From contig NZ_VZOT01000002.1 of the NCBI RefSeq assembly GCF_008801935.1, positions 372,001 through 436,000 of the forward strand: a stretch of 64,000 nucleotides of DNA, in the 5' to 3' direction. The position numbers were made by a program, and so were the translations under genes. Positions 17,699-25,986 of the stretch are shown one piece after another; within the stretch, counting starts at the first letter, position 1, and each line of letters starts with the position of its first letter. The notes beneath the pieces are model-generated. The model saw only the letters and a program-made list of their open reading frames with translations. It was not told the DNA's origin and did no database searches. Source of the DNA: Comamonas kerstersii (lineage in GTDB: Bacteria > Pseudomonadota > Gammaproteobacteria > Burkholderiales > Burkholderiaceae_C).

Positions 17699-17755
17699 GT
17701 CTTTTTGACAGCATTCAACTGCAGTCATATGGACTGCATACGATGTCTGAATGAC
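17699..17755. promoter_or_regulatory. Three NorR-type binding sites (GTC-N5-GAC)
   Basis: Three inverted repeats of form GTC-N5-GAC lie at 17699-17709 (GTCTTTTTGAC), 17724-17734 (GTCATATGGAC) and 17745-17755 (GTCTGAATGAC), centred 25 and 21 bases apart. All fit the GT-N7-AC core described for NorR, and three sites upstream of a sigma-54 promoter matches the enteric norVW layout. The third overlaps the norR start codon and may be autoregulatory or fortuitous. Confidence 0.8.
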
Positions 17756-19352
17756 GACCAACACCTCGCTGCTGAACGCCCTGCTGCCACTGGTGGCAGA
17801 ACTGTCCAGCGACATGCCCGAGCACGAACGCTACCGCCGCCTGCTGTCTGCCCTGCGCACTGTACTGCCTGCCGACGCAGCCGCCTTGCTGCGTTACGAA
17901 GCCGATGGCGCTTGGCTGCGCCCTCTGGCCATAGATGGCCTGAGTGCCGACACCCTGGGCCGCCGCTTTCATGTGGCAGACCATCCGCGCTTTGCCGCCT
18001 TGCTGCAGGCGGGCAAGGCCATGCGCTTTCCCACTGACACCACACTGCCCGACCCCTATGACGGTCTGGTGGAACACCACAGCCATGCCCCGCTGCCCGT
18101 GCATGACTGCATGGGCTGTGTGCTGCAGGTCGATGGCCAGCCCTGGGGCCTGCTCACACTGGATGCCCTGCAGCCCGGGCTGTTTGCTGGAGAAGCCTCA
18201 CTGGCAGCGCTGCAGGCCTTCAGCGATCTGGCCGCTGCCACCGTGGCCACCGTCAACCGCATTCAATTGCTGGAACAGACGGCCAGCAATGAACGCCAGC
18301 GTGCTGAGCACTACCGCCGCCAGGCCCCACAGTCGGCCTCCCGGCTCGTAGGCCACAGCAGCGCCATGCGCCAGCTGCAGCGTGACATTGCCACCGTGGC
18401 TGCCAGCGACTGGCCCGTACTCATCACCGGCGAAACCGGCGTGGGCAAGGAGCTGGTGGCCCACGCGGTACACGCCCAGTCACAGCGTGCCGACCAGGCA
18501 TTTGTCAGCATCAACTGCGCCGCCCTGCCCGAGCATCTGGTGGAAAGCGAACTCTTTGGCCATGTGCGCGGCGCGTTCACCGGAGCCATCAGCGACCGCC
18601 AGGGCAAGTTTGAACAGGCCCACCGGGGCACGCTGTTTCTGGATGAAGTGGGTGAACTGCCGCTGGCCACCCAGGCCAAGCTGCTGCGCGTGCTGCAAAG
18701 CGGCCATATCCAGCGGCTGGGGCTGGACAAGGAGCGGCTGGTCGATGTGCGCATCATTGCCGCGACCAACCGCAGCCCGCAGGCTTCGGTGCAAGGCGGC
18801 AGCATGCGTGCTGACTTCTTTCACCGCCTGAACGTCTTCCCCCTGCACGTACCTGCCCTGCGCGAGCGCGATGGGGATGTACTGGTGCTGGCAGGCTACT
18901 TTCTGGAGCAGACCCGCGCCCAGCTGGGGCTGCCCAGCCTGCGCCTGACGCCGGATGCACAGACCGCCCTGCTGGCCTACCCATGGCCCGGTAATGTGCG
19001 CGAGCTGGAACATGGCATTCGCCGCGCCGTGCTGCATGCCATGCAGCACAAGCACCAGCACCAGCCAGCCTCCACCCTCAGCGTGCGCGCCAGCGATCTG
19101 CGCCTGAACGCACAGGCTGCCGAAGCCTTTCCCCCCTCCACTGAGCCAAGCACAGGCCCTGCACCCGTCACCACACACCCCATGGGCCTGCGCGCAGCGG
19201 TACAGCAGTACGAACACCAGCTGGTCATGCAGGCCCTGCACACCCACCACTACAGCTGGGCTGCCGCAGCACGCGCCTTGCAAATGGACCGCGCCAATTT
19301 GCAGCGACTGGCCAAGCGGCTGGGCATTGACAGGCCTGCGGCTCGGGGCTGA
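17751..19352 (+). CDS. norR: NO-responsive sigma-54 activator NorR
   Basis: A 533-residue bacterial enhancer-binding protein. An N-terminal GAF domain (about residues 15-170) binds NO through non-haem iron. The central AAA+ domain (about 200-430) has Walker A GETGVGKE, the sigma-54 contact loop GAFTGA, Walker B TLFLDEVGEL and the arginine-finger region. A Fis-type helix-turn-helix (SWAAAARALQMDRANLQRLAKRLG) ends the protein. Divergent placement from hmp, with a sigma-54 promoter and NorR-type sites between them, makes hmp its likely target. An insert of about 25 Ser/Thr/Pro-rich residues precedes the HTH. The start has no clear Shine-Dalgarno. Confidence 0.94.
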   Translation: MTTNTSLLNALLPLVAELSSDMPEHERYRRLLSALRTVLPADAAALLRYEADGAWLRPLAIDGLSADTLGRRFHVADHPRFAALLQAGKAMRFPTDTTLPDPYDGLVEHHSHAPLPVHDCMGCVLQVDGQPWGLLTLDALQPGLFAGEASLAALQAFSDLAAATVATVNRIQLLEQTASNERQRAEHYRRQAPQSASRLVGHSSAMRQLQRDIATVAASDWPVLITGETGVGKELVAHAVHAQSQRADQAFVSINCAALPEHLVESELFGHVRGAFTGAISDRQGKFEQAHRGTLFLDEVGELPLATQAKLLRVLQSGHIQRLGLDKERLVDVRIIAATNRSPQASVQGGSMRADFFHRLNVFPLHVPALRERDGDVLVLAGYFLEQTRAQLGLPSLRLTPDAQTALLAYPWPGNVRELEHGIRRAVLHAMQHKHQHQPASTLSVRASDLRLNAQAAEAFPPSTEPSTGPAPVTTHPMGLRAAVQQYEHQLVMQALHTHHYSWAAAARALQMDRANLQRLAKRLGIDRPAARG

Positions 19353-19543
19353 TCACAAGCCCCTGCACGCAGGGGCAGTGCTTTGCACTGGCCGCCGCCA
19401 TTCACCCAGCCAATCCAAGCCTGGTGTGGGTGCATAAAAAGCAAGATACCCGCGAAACGCGGGCATCTTGAGTGCCAGGGGCAAGGGAACATCACACTCG
19501 TTCAAGCACTATCACGCTTGAAATCGAGTTATGCAGAGGTTCC
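19353..19543. other. Region after norR with hairpins, no gene
   Basis: GCCCCTG-CACG-CAGGGGC (19359-19376) immediately follows norR but lacks a T run. AAGAT-A-CCCGCG-AAA-CGCGGG-C-ATCTT (19443-19469) is a second strong hairpin. Just before the IS5 homology begins, TATGCAGAGGTTCC (about 19530-19543) resembles an IS5-type terminal repeat. No ORF is credible. Confidence 0.45.
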
Positions 19544-19901
19544 TTAAAACTGCGATTGTGGTCACCCATACACACGGCCTCATGGTGGGGGCTCGTACGT
19601 TTCCAGGCACCCCCTACGATGGACATATCTTGGCTGCACAGTTGGAGCAGACCAATATCTTGCTGGAAGACGTCGGTGTAAAGCCCAAGACGGCAATTGT
19701 GGATTTAGGCTTCAGAGGCAAGAGCGTCGAGTACCACAACCCTGAGATTGAGCTCATTCACCGAGGCAAATTCAAGCAACTGGCGCAGGAGCAACGACGC
19801 TGGTTGCGCAGAAGGCAAGCGGTAGAACCTGCGATTGGTCACCTCAAAGCAGATCATGGAACGGATCGCTGCTGGCTCAAAGGGCAAACAGGTGATGCCA
19901 T
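19544..19901 (+). mobile_element. IS5-family transposase remnant, copy 2
   Basis: An internal 358-bp piece of the same IS5 transposase as at 15770-16030, in the same orientation. Where both exist I count three mismatches. This copy keeps the 97 bp (19717-19813) missing from copy 1, encoding VEYHNPEIELIHRGKFKQL. It lacks both the N-terminal region and the C-terminal end; at 19902 it is abruptly replaced by an oppositely oriented second IS. Confidence 0.85.
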
Positions 19902-20177
19902 GTTCGTCGGGCTTGCTCCATTTGCGTCAATAGGCATAAACACTTTGCCATTTGGGAAAGTCAGGGGGGTAAATAGCGCCACTGGCAACCGGTTCTCAGC
20001 AGGTACAGCACTGCGCAAAACACCTCATACAAATCAAGCGTGGCAGGCTTGGTCCTGCGGCGTACCTTGCGCAACTCTGGCTCAATTTCTGCAAACTTCT
20101 CACGGCCAATGTCGCTGGCGTATTTCTGTCTTTTCACACACCAGATTGTCGGGGCAAACAAGATCGCAAACACGCTC
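19902..20177 (-). mobile_element. IS5/IS427-group transposase N-terminal remnant
   Basis: Read on the minus strand from a GTG at 20137, the frame encodes the N-terminus of an IS427-type transposase (YASDIGREKFAEIEP, then DLYEVFCAVLYLLRTGCQW). It then reaches a C6 run (plus-strand G6 at 19964-19969) beyond which the expected DFPKWQSVYAY continues in another frame, ending at a TGA. The left part is lost at the junction with IS5 copy 2. The outer end GAGCGTGTTTGCGATC (reading minus) abuts the TAA stop codon of the kinase gene next door. Confidence 0.75.
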
Positions 20178-21569
20178 TTAGGGGGATGCGTCAAACAACA
20201 CAGTAAAACGTGTTTGTCCCGCGTTAGATTGAACGCATATTGATCCACCGTGCGAACTGACGATCGCCTTGGTGATGGCCAGCCCAAGCCCCGCCCCTTC
20301 GGAAGCAGGGTGGGCCCTGGATCTGTCGGCGCGGTAGAAACGGTCGAAGAGCCGAGGGATGTCCTCCGCTGCTATCGAAGTCCCTTGATTGCTGACCGTG
20401 AGTGCCACAGCACCTTCGTTCGACACCACCTGCACCGCCACTGCCGACCCTGCATCAGCATGGCGTAGTGCGTTTGACAGCAGGTTGCTGATGGCACGGC
20501 GCATCATCAGCTTGTCGCCGTCTATCTCTGCTTGCCCTTCCAGTACCAGTATGACGTGCTTTTCGTCGGCCACTGCTTCATAGAAATCGAACAGCGCTAG
20601 CACTTCCTTGTGCAGCTGGATACGTTCCCGATAGCGCAAGTCGATGCCATTTTCCGATTTGGCCAGAAAGAGCATGTCCGAGACCATCTTGGCCAGGCGC
20701 TCGAACTCCTCTGCGTTTGAGGCCAGAATATCGCGGTACTCGTCGGCAGTGCGCCGCTGCGCAAGAGCCACCTGCGTTTGCGTCAGCAGGTTACTTAAAG
20801 GGGTGCGCAGCTCGTGTGCCAGATCGCTGGAAAAGTCCATCAAGCGCTGGAAGTCTTGCTGGAGCCGCCCGAACATGCCATTGAGACTGGCTGCAAGTTC
20901 AGCAAACTCCACCGGAACAGACTCCACAGGCATGCGCTCCTGCAAGTTGTAGGCGGTGACTGAAGTTGCTCTTTCGCGCATTGCCTTCAAGGGTGTCAGT
21001 CCGCGGCGGGCAGCCCACCAGCCCAGCACACCGCTGACCAAGGTCGCGACCAGAAAGTAGGCGGCCAGCGTCTTGCGTAGTTCAGCCAGGAAATGGGCGT
21101 GGTGCGCAGTGTCCAGGGCCACCAATACCCGCAGGGTTTGCGTATTGGTGGTGGATGCCAATTGCGATGCTGGTGGGAGTGGCAGGCTTTCCACAACGCC
21201 GCGCAGCGACTGCCCAGCGTGGGTCCACTCCATCAGCTGCTCTGTCGCCGGAGTATCAGCGAGGATGTTCTGTGTCAGCGCTGGTGGACCATAAATGAGC
21301 TCGCTTCCCAGCCAGACCTGTACAAACAAGCCTTTATGGCTGTCCAGCATGTCATCAAGTACACCTTTCAAGGCAGCAGGGGTGTCGGCTTCAGCGACGA
21401 GTTTTTCTACAAGGTGCACTTTGTCGTCGAGAAACATCCGATCTAGTTCGACAAAGTGACGGGCTGTGGCCCAGGCTACCAACACACCCAGTCCCAACAG
21501 CACCATAGCTGCCACCAGCGTGAAAAGGACCGTCAGCCTTGCGGCCAGAGGCAGACGCAAAGAGTTCAT
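20178..21569 (-). CDS. Heavy-metal (copper) sensor histidine kinase, CusS/CopS-like
   Basis: A 463-residue inner-membrane kinase of the usual CusS length. Membrane segments lie near residues 10-35 and 165-185 around a periplasmic sensor of about 130 residues, followed by HAMP, HisKA (phosphorylated His in [11 protein letters not shown]), N box [10 protein letters not shown] and G box GAGLGLAI. The ATG overlaps the stop of the response regulator by four bases. The natural end (TVLFDASP then TAA) is intact, but the IS427-type remnant begins directly at that TAA. Divergence from copper genes with a shared CopR-like box supports copper sensing; silver is an alternative. Confidence 0.9.
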   Translation of the reverse strand: MNSLRLPLAARLTVLFTLVAAMVLLGLGVLVAWATARHFVELDRMFLDDKVHLVEKLVAEADTPAALKGVLDDMLDSHKGLFVQVWLGSELIYGPPALTQNILADTPATEQLMEWTHAGQSLRGVVESLPLPPASQLASTTNTQTLRVLVALDTAHHAHFLAELRKTLAAYFLVATLVSGVLGWWAARRGLTPLKAMRERATSVTAYNLQERMPVESVPVEFAELAASLNGMFGRLQQDFQRLMDFSSDLAHELRTPLSNLLTQTQVALAQRRTADEYRDILASNAEEFERLAKMVSDMLFLAKSENGIDLRYRERIQLHKEVLALFDFYEAVADEKHVILVLEGQAEIDGDKLMMRRAISNLLSNALRHADAGSAVAVQVVSNEGAVALTVSNQGTSIAAEDIPRLFDRFYRADRSRAHPASEGAGLGLAITKAIVSSHGGSICVQSNAGQTRFTVLFDASP

Positions 21570-22249
21570 CGGGTTTCAGGGTTCTCCAGTACGTAACCCA
21601 TGCCGCGCACGGTCTGGATCAGCTTCACATCAAAGCCGTCGTCTACCTTGGCTCGCAGGCGCCGCACCGCCACTTCGATGACGTTGGTGTCGCTGTCGAA
21701 ATTCATGTCCCACACTTGCGATGCGATCAATAAACGCGGCAGCACTTCGCCTTGGCGGCGCATCAGCAGCTCAAGCAATCCGAATTCCTTGGCGGTGAGA
21801 TCGATGCGCATGCCTGCGCGAGTCACACGGCGACGCAACAGATCCAGCTCTAAGTCCGCCACCCTCAATGCCGTACTTTCGGAGCTGTTGCGGCCCCGGC
21901 GCAGAATGGTCCTCACTCGCGCCAGCAGCTCGGCAAACGAAAAAGGTTTCACCAAGTAGTCGTCTGCCCCCAACTCTAAACCTTTGACCCGATCTTCTAC
22001 CTGATCGCGTGCAGTCAGGAACAGCACTGGCATCTGCCGGCCTCGGCTGCGCAAGTTCTGGAGCACTTGCCAGCCATCCAACCCCGGCAGCATCACGTCC
22101 AAAATCACCAGATCGTGGTTGCCATCCAGCCCATAGTGCAGGCCATCTATGCCGTTGGTCACCAGGTCCACGGCAAACCCTGCTTCGCGCAGCCCTTGGC
22201 GCAGGTAGTCACCCGTCTTGGGTTCGTCTTCAACGATGAGTATCTTCAC
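21566..22249 (-). CDS. Heavy-metal response regulator, CusR/CopR-like (OmpR family)
   Basis: A 227-residue OmpR-family regulator. The receiver domain has acidic residues EDEP near the start, the phospho-Asp in [14 protein letters not shown] and the conserved Lys in VKPFSF. The C-terminal winged helix includes [20 protein letters not shown] and [18 protein letters not shown] chose the GTG at 22249 (product [10 protein letters not shown]) because it gives the standard family start and has AGGAAG upstream; the longer frame adds 21 unconserved residues. It probably binds the TGAC...TTTGTAATC box at 22305-22329, in the divergent gap, and the related box at 25804. Confidence 0.92.
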   Translation of the reverse strand: MKILIVEDEPKTGDYLRQGLREAGFAVDLVTNGIDGLHYGLDGNHDLVILDVMLPGLDGWQVLQNLRSRGRQMPVLFLTARDQVEDRVKGLELGADDYLVKPFSFAELLARVRTILRRGRNSSESTALRVADLELDLLRRRVTRAGMRIDLTAKEFGLLELLMRRQGEVLPRLLIASQVWDMNFDSDTNVIEVAVRRLRAKVDDGFDVKLIQTVRGMGYVLENPETR

Positions 22250-22304
22250 AGCAAGTCTTCCTGTGCCTGTAGTGTGCCAGGGGCCAAGCAGCCACGGGCT
22301 AACA

Positions 22305-22329
22305 TGACGCATTTGTAATCTTGCCGACA
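22305..22329. promoter_or_regulatory. CopR/CusR-like box in the divergent copper promoter
   Basis: TGACGCATTTGTAATC followed by TTGCCGACA lies between the regulator and the TolC-like gene. It shares TGAC-N3-TTTGTAATC-N2-GC-N-G-N-CA with the sequence at 25804-25828. The shape (TGAC half sites around TTTGTAAT) resembles known CopR/CusR operators. Confidence 0.7.
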
Positions 22330-22394
22330 GGCTGTTGTCGGTGCTGCCTATTCAGAATTCATCCGTTTGATACGCATCAATAGGAGCGATTTCG

Positions 22395-23495
22395 ATGAAG
22401 CATCGATGGCTGAAAAATAAAGCGATGCCCATGCTGACGCTGGGTCTTGTGGTGGCGCACTGGGGTGCTCAGGCACAGGCTCAGGATGATATTGTGCAAG
22501 ACTGGCGCAAAGCGAATGAGACTGTCGGTCAGTTCCCGAGAGGTCACGCAGATGTGCTGCGCTGGGAGAAGTCACAGCCGACAACGCAAGCGGCAACGCC
22601 AGATGCTGTCCCAGAATTTGCGCTGTCATCTACTTCTGATGCCATTCGAGCTGCCTGGAAAGTCCATCGCGAACTGGCATCACCTCTGGCTCGACTTGGG
22701 CGGGAGAACGTGGAGCGTATTGCTGCCGGTGCCTGGGGTGAAGTCGATACCAGACTTCAGCAAAGGATTGATGGTGCCGATGAGGTGCTGAAAGTGGCAG
22801 CGGACACACGAAAGGCCTGGATCAGGGCCGTGGCTGCAAAACAAGCGCTCAAGTCAGTGGAAGATTCCGTAACAGCCGCAGAAGCGGCTGCGGAACTTGG
22901 CCGCCGTATGGTGAGTGTGGGCAATTGGAGCCGCTATCAACAAGCCCAGGTGGCTTTGGGCGAGTCATCTGCCCGGATGGAGCTCAAACGAGCGCGATTG
23001 ACCGCAAGCCAGGCCGAACGCGCACTGCTGAAGACGATGGGACTTGACTCGGTACACAGCCGCGTGGCTTTGCCGGACCGCCTGCCGGACACAGCAACGC
23101 CGATGAGCGACACAGAACTGCGAACGCGCCTCGCGGCGATACAAGGCAACTTGCCATTGGCACAGAGCAGAAAAACTGGCAACAACGCCATGCAGGCTTA
23201 CGCAGCCTATGCCGCCAGTCTTGATGTTTACCACGGTTATCGCAATGACGTTCTCAAGCAGCGCGAACTGATTGGAGAGGAAACCCAGCTTCGCTACAAC
23301 GGCATGCTCGAAAGCGTCTGGGGCGTTTTGGCAGACGTAAAAGCGCGCTCACAGACCGTGGTGGCCGCCATAGACGCGCAGCGTGACGCACTGATCGCTG
23401 AAACCGATCTGCAATGGGTGCTGCAAGGTGGTCAGCCTGATGCCTTTGTTGCCCTCGGTGGCGGCGAGCAGGCCACTGCCGCAGCCGGCCATTGA
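22395..23495 (+). CDS. TolC-like outer membrane protein of the copper module
   Basis: A 366-residue exported protein. The signal peptide has a Lys-rich start, a MPMLTLGLVVAHWGAQAQA core and cleavage near residue 35. The mature part is mostly long Ala/Arg/Gln-rich helices with coiled-coil character, as in outer membrane efflux proteins. It is 60-100 residues shorter than typical TolC/CusC family members and has no lipobox. It is the first gene after the divergent CopR-like box, 33 bases before the multicopper oxidase. Copper-module proteins of this type are usually annotated 'TolC family'. Without CusA/CusB partners here, its actual channel function is uncertain. Confidence 0.7.
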   Translation: MKHRWLKNKAMPMLTLGLVVAHWGAQAQAQDDIVQDWRKANETVGQFPRGHADVLRWEKSQPTTQAATPDAVPEFALSSTSDAIRAAWKVHRELASPLARLGRENVERIAAGAWGEVDTRLQQRIDGADEVLKVAADTRKAWIRAVAAKQALKSVEDSVTAAEAAAELGRRMVSVGNWSRYQQAQVALGESSARMELKRARLTASQAERALLKTMGLDSVHSRVALPDRLPDTATPMSDTELRTRLAAIQGNLPLAQSRKTGNNAMQAYAAYAASLDVYHGYRNDVLKQRELIGEETQLRYNGMLESVWGVLADVKARSQTVVAAIDAQRDALIAETDLQWVLQGGQPDAFVALGGGEQATAAAGH

Positions 23496-23528
23496 ACGCA
23501 CTTCGCATCAACATCTGGACTATTACGC

Positions 23529-24902
23529 ATGAAAACGAACATTCCCTCCCGGCGCCGCTTCTTCGCGGGTGCTGCAGCTTCTGTTGCTGGCTTGGCAGTT
23601 GCCCGCTCCGCTTTGGCAGCACTGCCCGAACCCGTTATCCAAACCTCAGCAGCCACAGCAGATCCACTGGTGCCTAACACCGGGCGCCCCTACAACCCTG
23701 TGGTCACAGTCAATGGCTGGACGCTGCCCTGGCGTATGAACAATGGCGTCAAGGAGTTCCACCTGGTGGCTGAGCCTGTGGTGCGCGAGGTGGCCCCAGG
23801 CTTCGTGGTGAACATGTGGGGCTACAACGGTCAGAGCCCTGGACCCACCATTGAAGTGGTGGAAGGCGATCGCGTGCGCATCTTTGTGACCAACAAGTTG
23901 CCCGAACACACCACCATCCACTGGCACGGCCAGCGTCTGCCCGCCGGCATGGATGGTGTGGCTGGCCTGAACCAGCCCGCGATTCCGGCTGGCAAGACCT
24001 TCGTCTACGAGTTTGAAGCGCGCCGCCCGGGCACTTTCATGTATCACCCGCACGCCGACGAAATGACGCAGATGGCCATGGGCATGCATGGTTTCTGGGT
24101 TACCCATCCCAAGACCAAGCACCCGCTGATCAGCGACGTGGACCGCGACTTCTGCTTCCTGCTCAACGCCTTTGACGTGGAGCCCGGCACCCGTACGCCC
24201 AAGATCAACACGATGACGGATTTCAACATCTGGTGCTGGAACAGCCGCATTTTCCCGGGCATTGACAGCTTCAACGTGCGATTGGGTGACCGGGTTCGCC
24301 TGCGCGTAGGTAACCTGACAATGACCAATCACCCCATTCACCTGCACGGCCACGAATTCGTGATGACAGGTACTGATGGCGGCCCCACCCCCTTGGCGGC
24401 ACGATGGCCCGAAGTCACTGCCGACATCGCTGTCGGTCAGATGCGCCAACTCGATTTCATCGCAGATGAGGAAGGTGACTGGGCCCTGCACTGCCACAAG
24501 AGCCACCACACCATGAACGCCATGGGACACGCCGTGCCGACCATGATTGGTGTAGATCACCGCGGCCTGATCGGCAAGATTCAGAAGGTGGTGCCCGATT
24601 ACATGCTGATGGGGGAGCGCGGCATGGGTGACATGGAAAGCATGGAAATGCCCATCCCCGAAAACACCGCACCCATGATGACCGGCCATGGCCAGTTTGG
24701 CCCCATTGGCATGGGCGGCATGCTCAGCGTACTCAAGGTACGCAAGGACCAAAAACCCGGGGATTACAAGGACCCTGGCAACTACAAATTCCCTCCCGGC
24801 ACTGTGGCCCATGAATGGACCGGAGCCACCCCGGCCCCAGCCAAGGCAGCTGCGCCCAGCACACCGGCCAACGCCAAGGCTGTCAAATGCATGCAGCATT
24901 GA
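23529..24902 (+). CDS. Tat-exported multicopper oxidase, copper tolerance
   Basis: A 457-residue multicopper oxidase, likely oxidising periplasmic Cu(I) to less toxic Cu(II). The N-terminus has a twin-arginine signal (SRRRFFAGA then AAASVAGLAVARSALA). Copper ligands are in order: HWHG (near residue 137), HPHAD, HPIHLHGHEF and the HCHKSHH...M cluster supplying the type 1 Cys and trinuclear His ligands. The C-terminal tail is Met/Gly/His-rich (GMGDMESMEMP), then Ala/Pro-rich. Length is that of CueO/PcoA-like short forms. It sits between the TolC-like and cupredoxin genes and is probably co-transcribed with both. Confidence 0.92.
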   Translation: MKTNIPSRRRFFAGAAASVAGLAVARSALAALPEPVIQTSAATADPLVPNTGRPYNPVVTVNGWTLPWRMNNGVKEFHLVAEPVVREVAPGFVVNMWGYNGQSPGPTIEVVEGDRVRIFVTNKLPEHTTIHWHGQRLPAGMDGVAGLNQPAIPAGKTFVYEFEARRPGTFMYHPHADEMTQMAMGMHGFWVTHPKTKHPLISDVDRDFCFLLNAFDVEPGTRTPKINTMTDFNIWCWNSRIFPGIDSFNVRLGDRVRLRVGNLTMTNHPIHLHGHEFVMTGTDGGPTPLAARWPEVTADIAVGQMRQLDFIADEEGDWALHCHKSHHTMNAMGHAVPTMIGVDHRGLIGKIQKVVPDYMLMGERGMGDMESMEMPIPENTAPMMTGHGQFGPIGMGGMLSVLKVRKDQKPGDYKDPGNYKFPPGTVAHEWTGATPAPAKAAAPSTPANAKAVKCMQH

Positions 24903-24955
24903 AGCCACGCCCACCGTTTTCACGACTCCCCTCAACACTGCCAGAAAGATCACAC

Positions 24956-25432
24956 ATGAAGTTCAGTAAATCCTCCTCCTTCCTCCTTACCGCCATGACT
25001 TTGGCCGCATCCACTGCGTTCGCCTCGGGCAAACACGCGGGTGGCCATGACAACTCGACACCTGGTGAGCCCGGCATTGCAGCTAATGTCACCCGCACCA
25101 TCCAGGTGGACGCTGCTGACAACATGCGTTTCACGCCTTCGGATGTGACCGTCAAAAAGGAGGAAACCATCCGGTTTGTCATTAAGAACTCCGGCAAGGT
25201 GCCCCATGAGTTCAGTCTTGGCACCGAGCAAGAGTTGAAGGAGCACTACGAAGAGATGAAAAAGTTTCCTGGCATGGAGCATGAGGAAGCAAACAAGATT
25301 TCACTCAAGCCCGGCCAGCAGGGTGAGGTGATCTGGCGCTTCACCAAAGCAGGTGTTGTGCACTTTGCTTGCCTGCACGTGGGCCACTACGAGGCAGGAA
25401 TGAAGGGCCAAGTCAAAGTCTCGGCTCGCTGA
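24956..25432 (+). CDS. Periplasmic cupredoxin (plastocyanin-like copper protein)
   Basis: A 158-residue secreted blue-copper-like protein. The signal peptide is KSSSFLLTAMTLAASTAFA. The cupredoxin fold shows an ETIRFVIKNSGKVPHEF strand containing the first His ligand and the C-terminal FACLHVGHYEAGMKG loop (Cys, His, His and Met available as ligands). The N-terminal mature region is His/Gly-rich (GKHAGGHDN). I chose ATG 24956, as the longer frame runs back into the oxidase 3' end. It follows the oxidase by 53 bases. It probably buffers copper or shuttles electrons for the oxidase. Confidence 0.88.
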   Translation: MKFSKSSSFLLTAMTLAASTAFASGKHAGGHDNSTPGEPGIAANVTRTIQVDAADNMRFTPSDVTVKKEETIRFVIKNSGKVPHEFSLGTEQELKEHYEEMKKFPGMEHEEANKISLKPGQQGEVIWRFTKAGVVHFACLHVGHYEAGMKGQVKVSAR

Positions 25433-25464
25433 ACTGTTGAGCCTAATTTGCACAGGATGCAACC

Positions 25465-25806
25465 ATGAAGAGTTTTCGCGTTTTTCTAAGCGCTGCGGCA
25501 CTAGCAGCCTCCACCCTCGCCAGCACTCAGGCGTTCGCGCAGGTGCCCATGGACCCCAGCAAGATGGACATGGCCGCACCAGCCGACATGACCGAGGGAG
25601 AAGTTCGCCGCATCGACACTGGTGCGGGCAAGGTGACTATCAAACACGGCGAGATCAAAAACCTGGATATGCCGCCGATGACGATGGTGTTCACCATGGC
25701 CGAGCCCGCCATGCTCAGTAACCTCAAAGTCGGCGACAAGGTCCGGTTCGTGGTCGAACAGCAAAATGGCAAGATGGTGATTACCCAAATCACCCCTGCA
25801 TCCTGA
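25465..25806 (+). CDS. CusF-like periplasmic copper-binding protein
   Basis: A 113-residue exported protein. The signal peptide ends TQAFAQ; a Met/Asp-rich linker then precedes a CusF-type OB-fold barrel. The metal site corresponds to VTIKHGEIKNLDMPPMTM: His plus the MTM methionines are kept, while the Trp that caps Cu(I) in E. coli CusF is replaced by Met. That substitution is common in CusF relatives. It would act as a periplasmic Cu(I)/Ag(I) chaperone. It is the last intact gene of the copper run; a second CopR-like box overlaps its final codon. Confidence 0.88.
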   Translation: MKSFRVFLSAAALAASTLASTQAFAQVPMDPSKMDMAAPADMTEGEVRRIDTGAGKVTIKHGEIKNLDMPPMTMVFTMAEPAMLSNLKVGDKVRFVVEQQNGKMVITQITPAS

Positions 25807-25828
25807 CAATTTTGTAATCCAGCGGTCA
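25804..25828 (+). promoter_or_regulatory. Second CopR/CusR-like box, upstream of a truncated gene
   Basis: TGACAATTTTGTAATC followed by CAGCGGTCA matches the box at 22305-22329 at 19 of 25 positions by my count and starts at the cusF-like stop codon. Its target gene begins about 110 bases downstream and is cut off by an IS256-family remnant. Confidence 0.65.
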
Positions 25829-25938
25829 TGTTCCAGTGGCTCTTGCAAGCAGGCTGGCGTACATCAAGCGTCATGGGGACGCGGTGGTGGCGCCACACTG
25901 GCGATGACCGCTGGATTTTGTCTGGAAAGGACTGCACC

Positions 25939-25986
25939 ATGAATGCCTCAAAACCCCTGGCGAGGGTGTCCGAGTTTTTTGTGTAA
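25939..25986 (+). pseudogene. Start of a gene truncated by the IS256-family remnant
   Basis: ATG 25939 has a good GGAAAGG ribosome site and begins MNASKPLARVS. The frame closes at TAA 25984-25986 only because IS sequence (from about 25972) has replaced the rest. With a CopR-like box about 110 bases upstream, this looks like the stump of a further copper-regulated gene. Its identity cannot be read from ~11 residues. Confidence 0.6.

Noticed and set aside
17581-17718. Longer hmp start giving an N-terminal leader that looks like a signal peptide
   Set aside because: It would begin upstream of the predicted sigma-54 transcription start, and only the 17580 start puts Tyr29, Gln53 and His85 at family positions.
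19964-19969. C6 run in the IS427-type remnant as a programmed frameshift site
   Set aside because: Such elements can use frameshifting, but the next frame hits a TGA soon after and the element is truncated, so ordinary decay explains it equally well.
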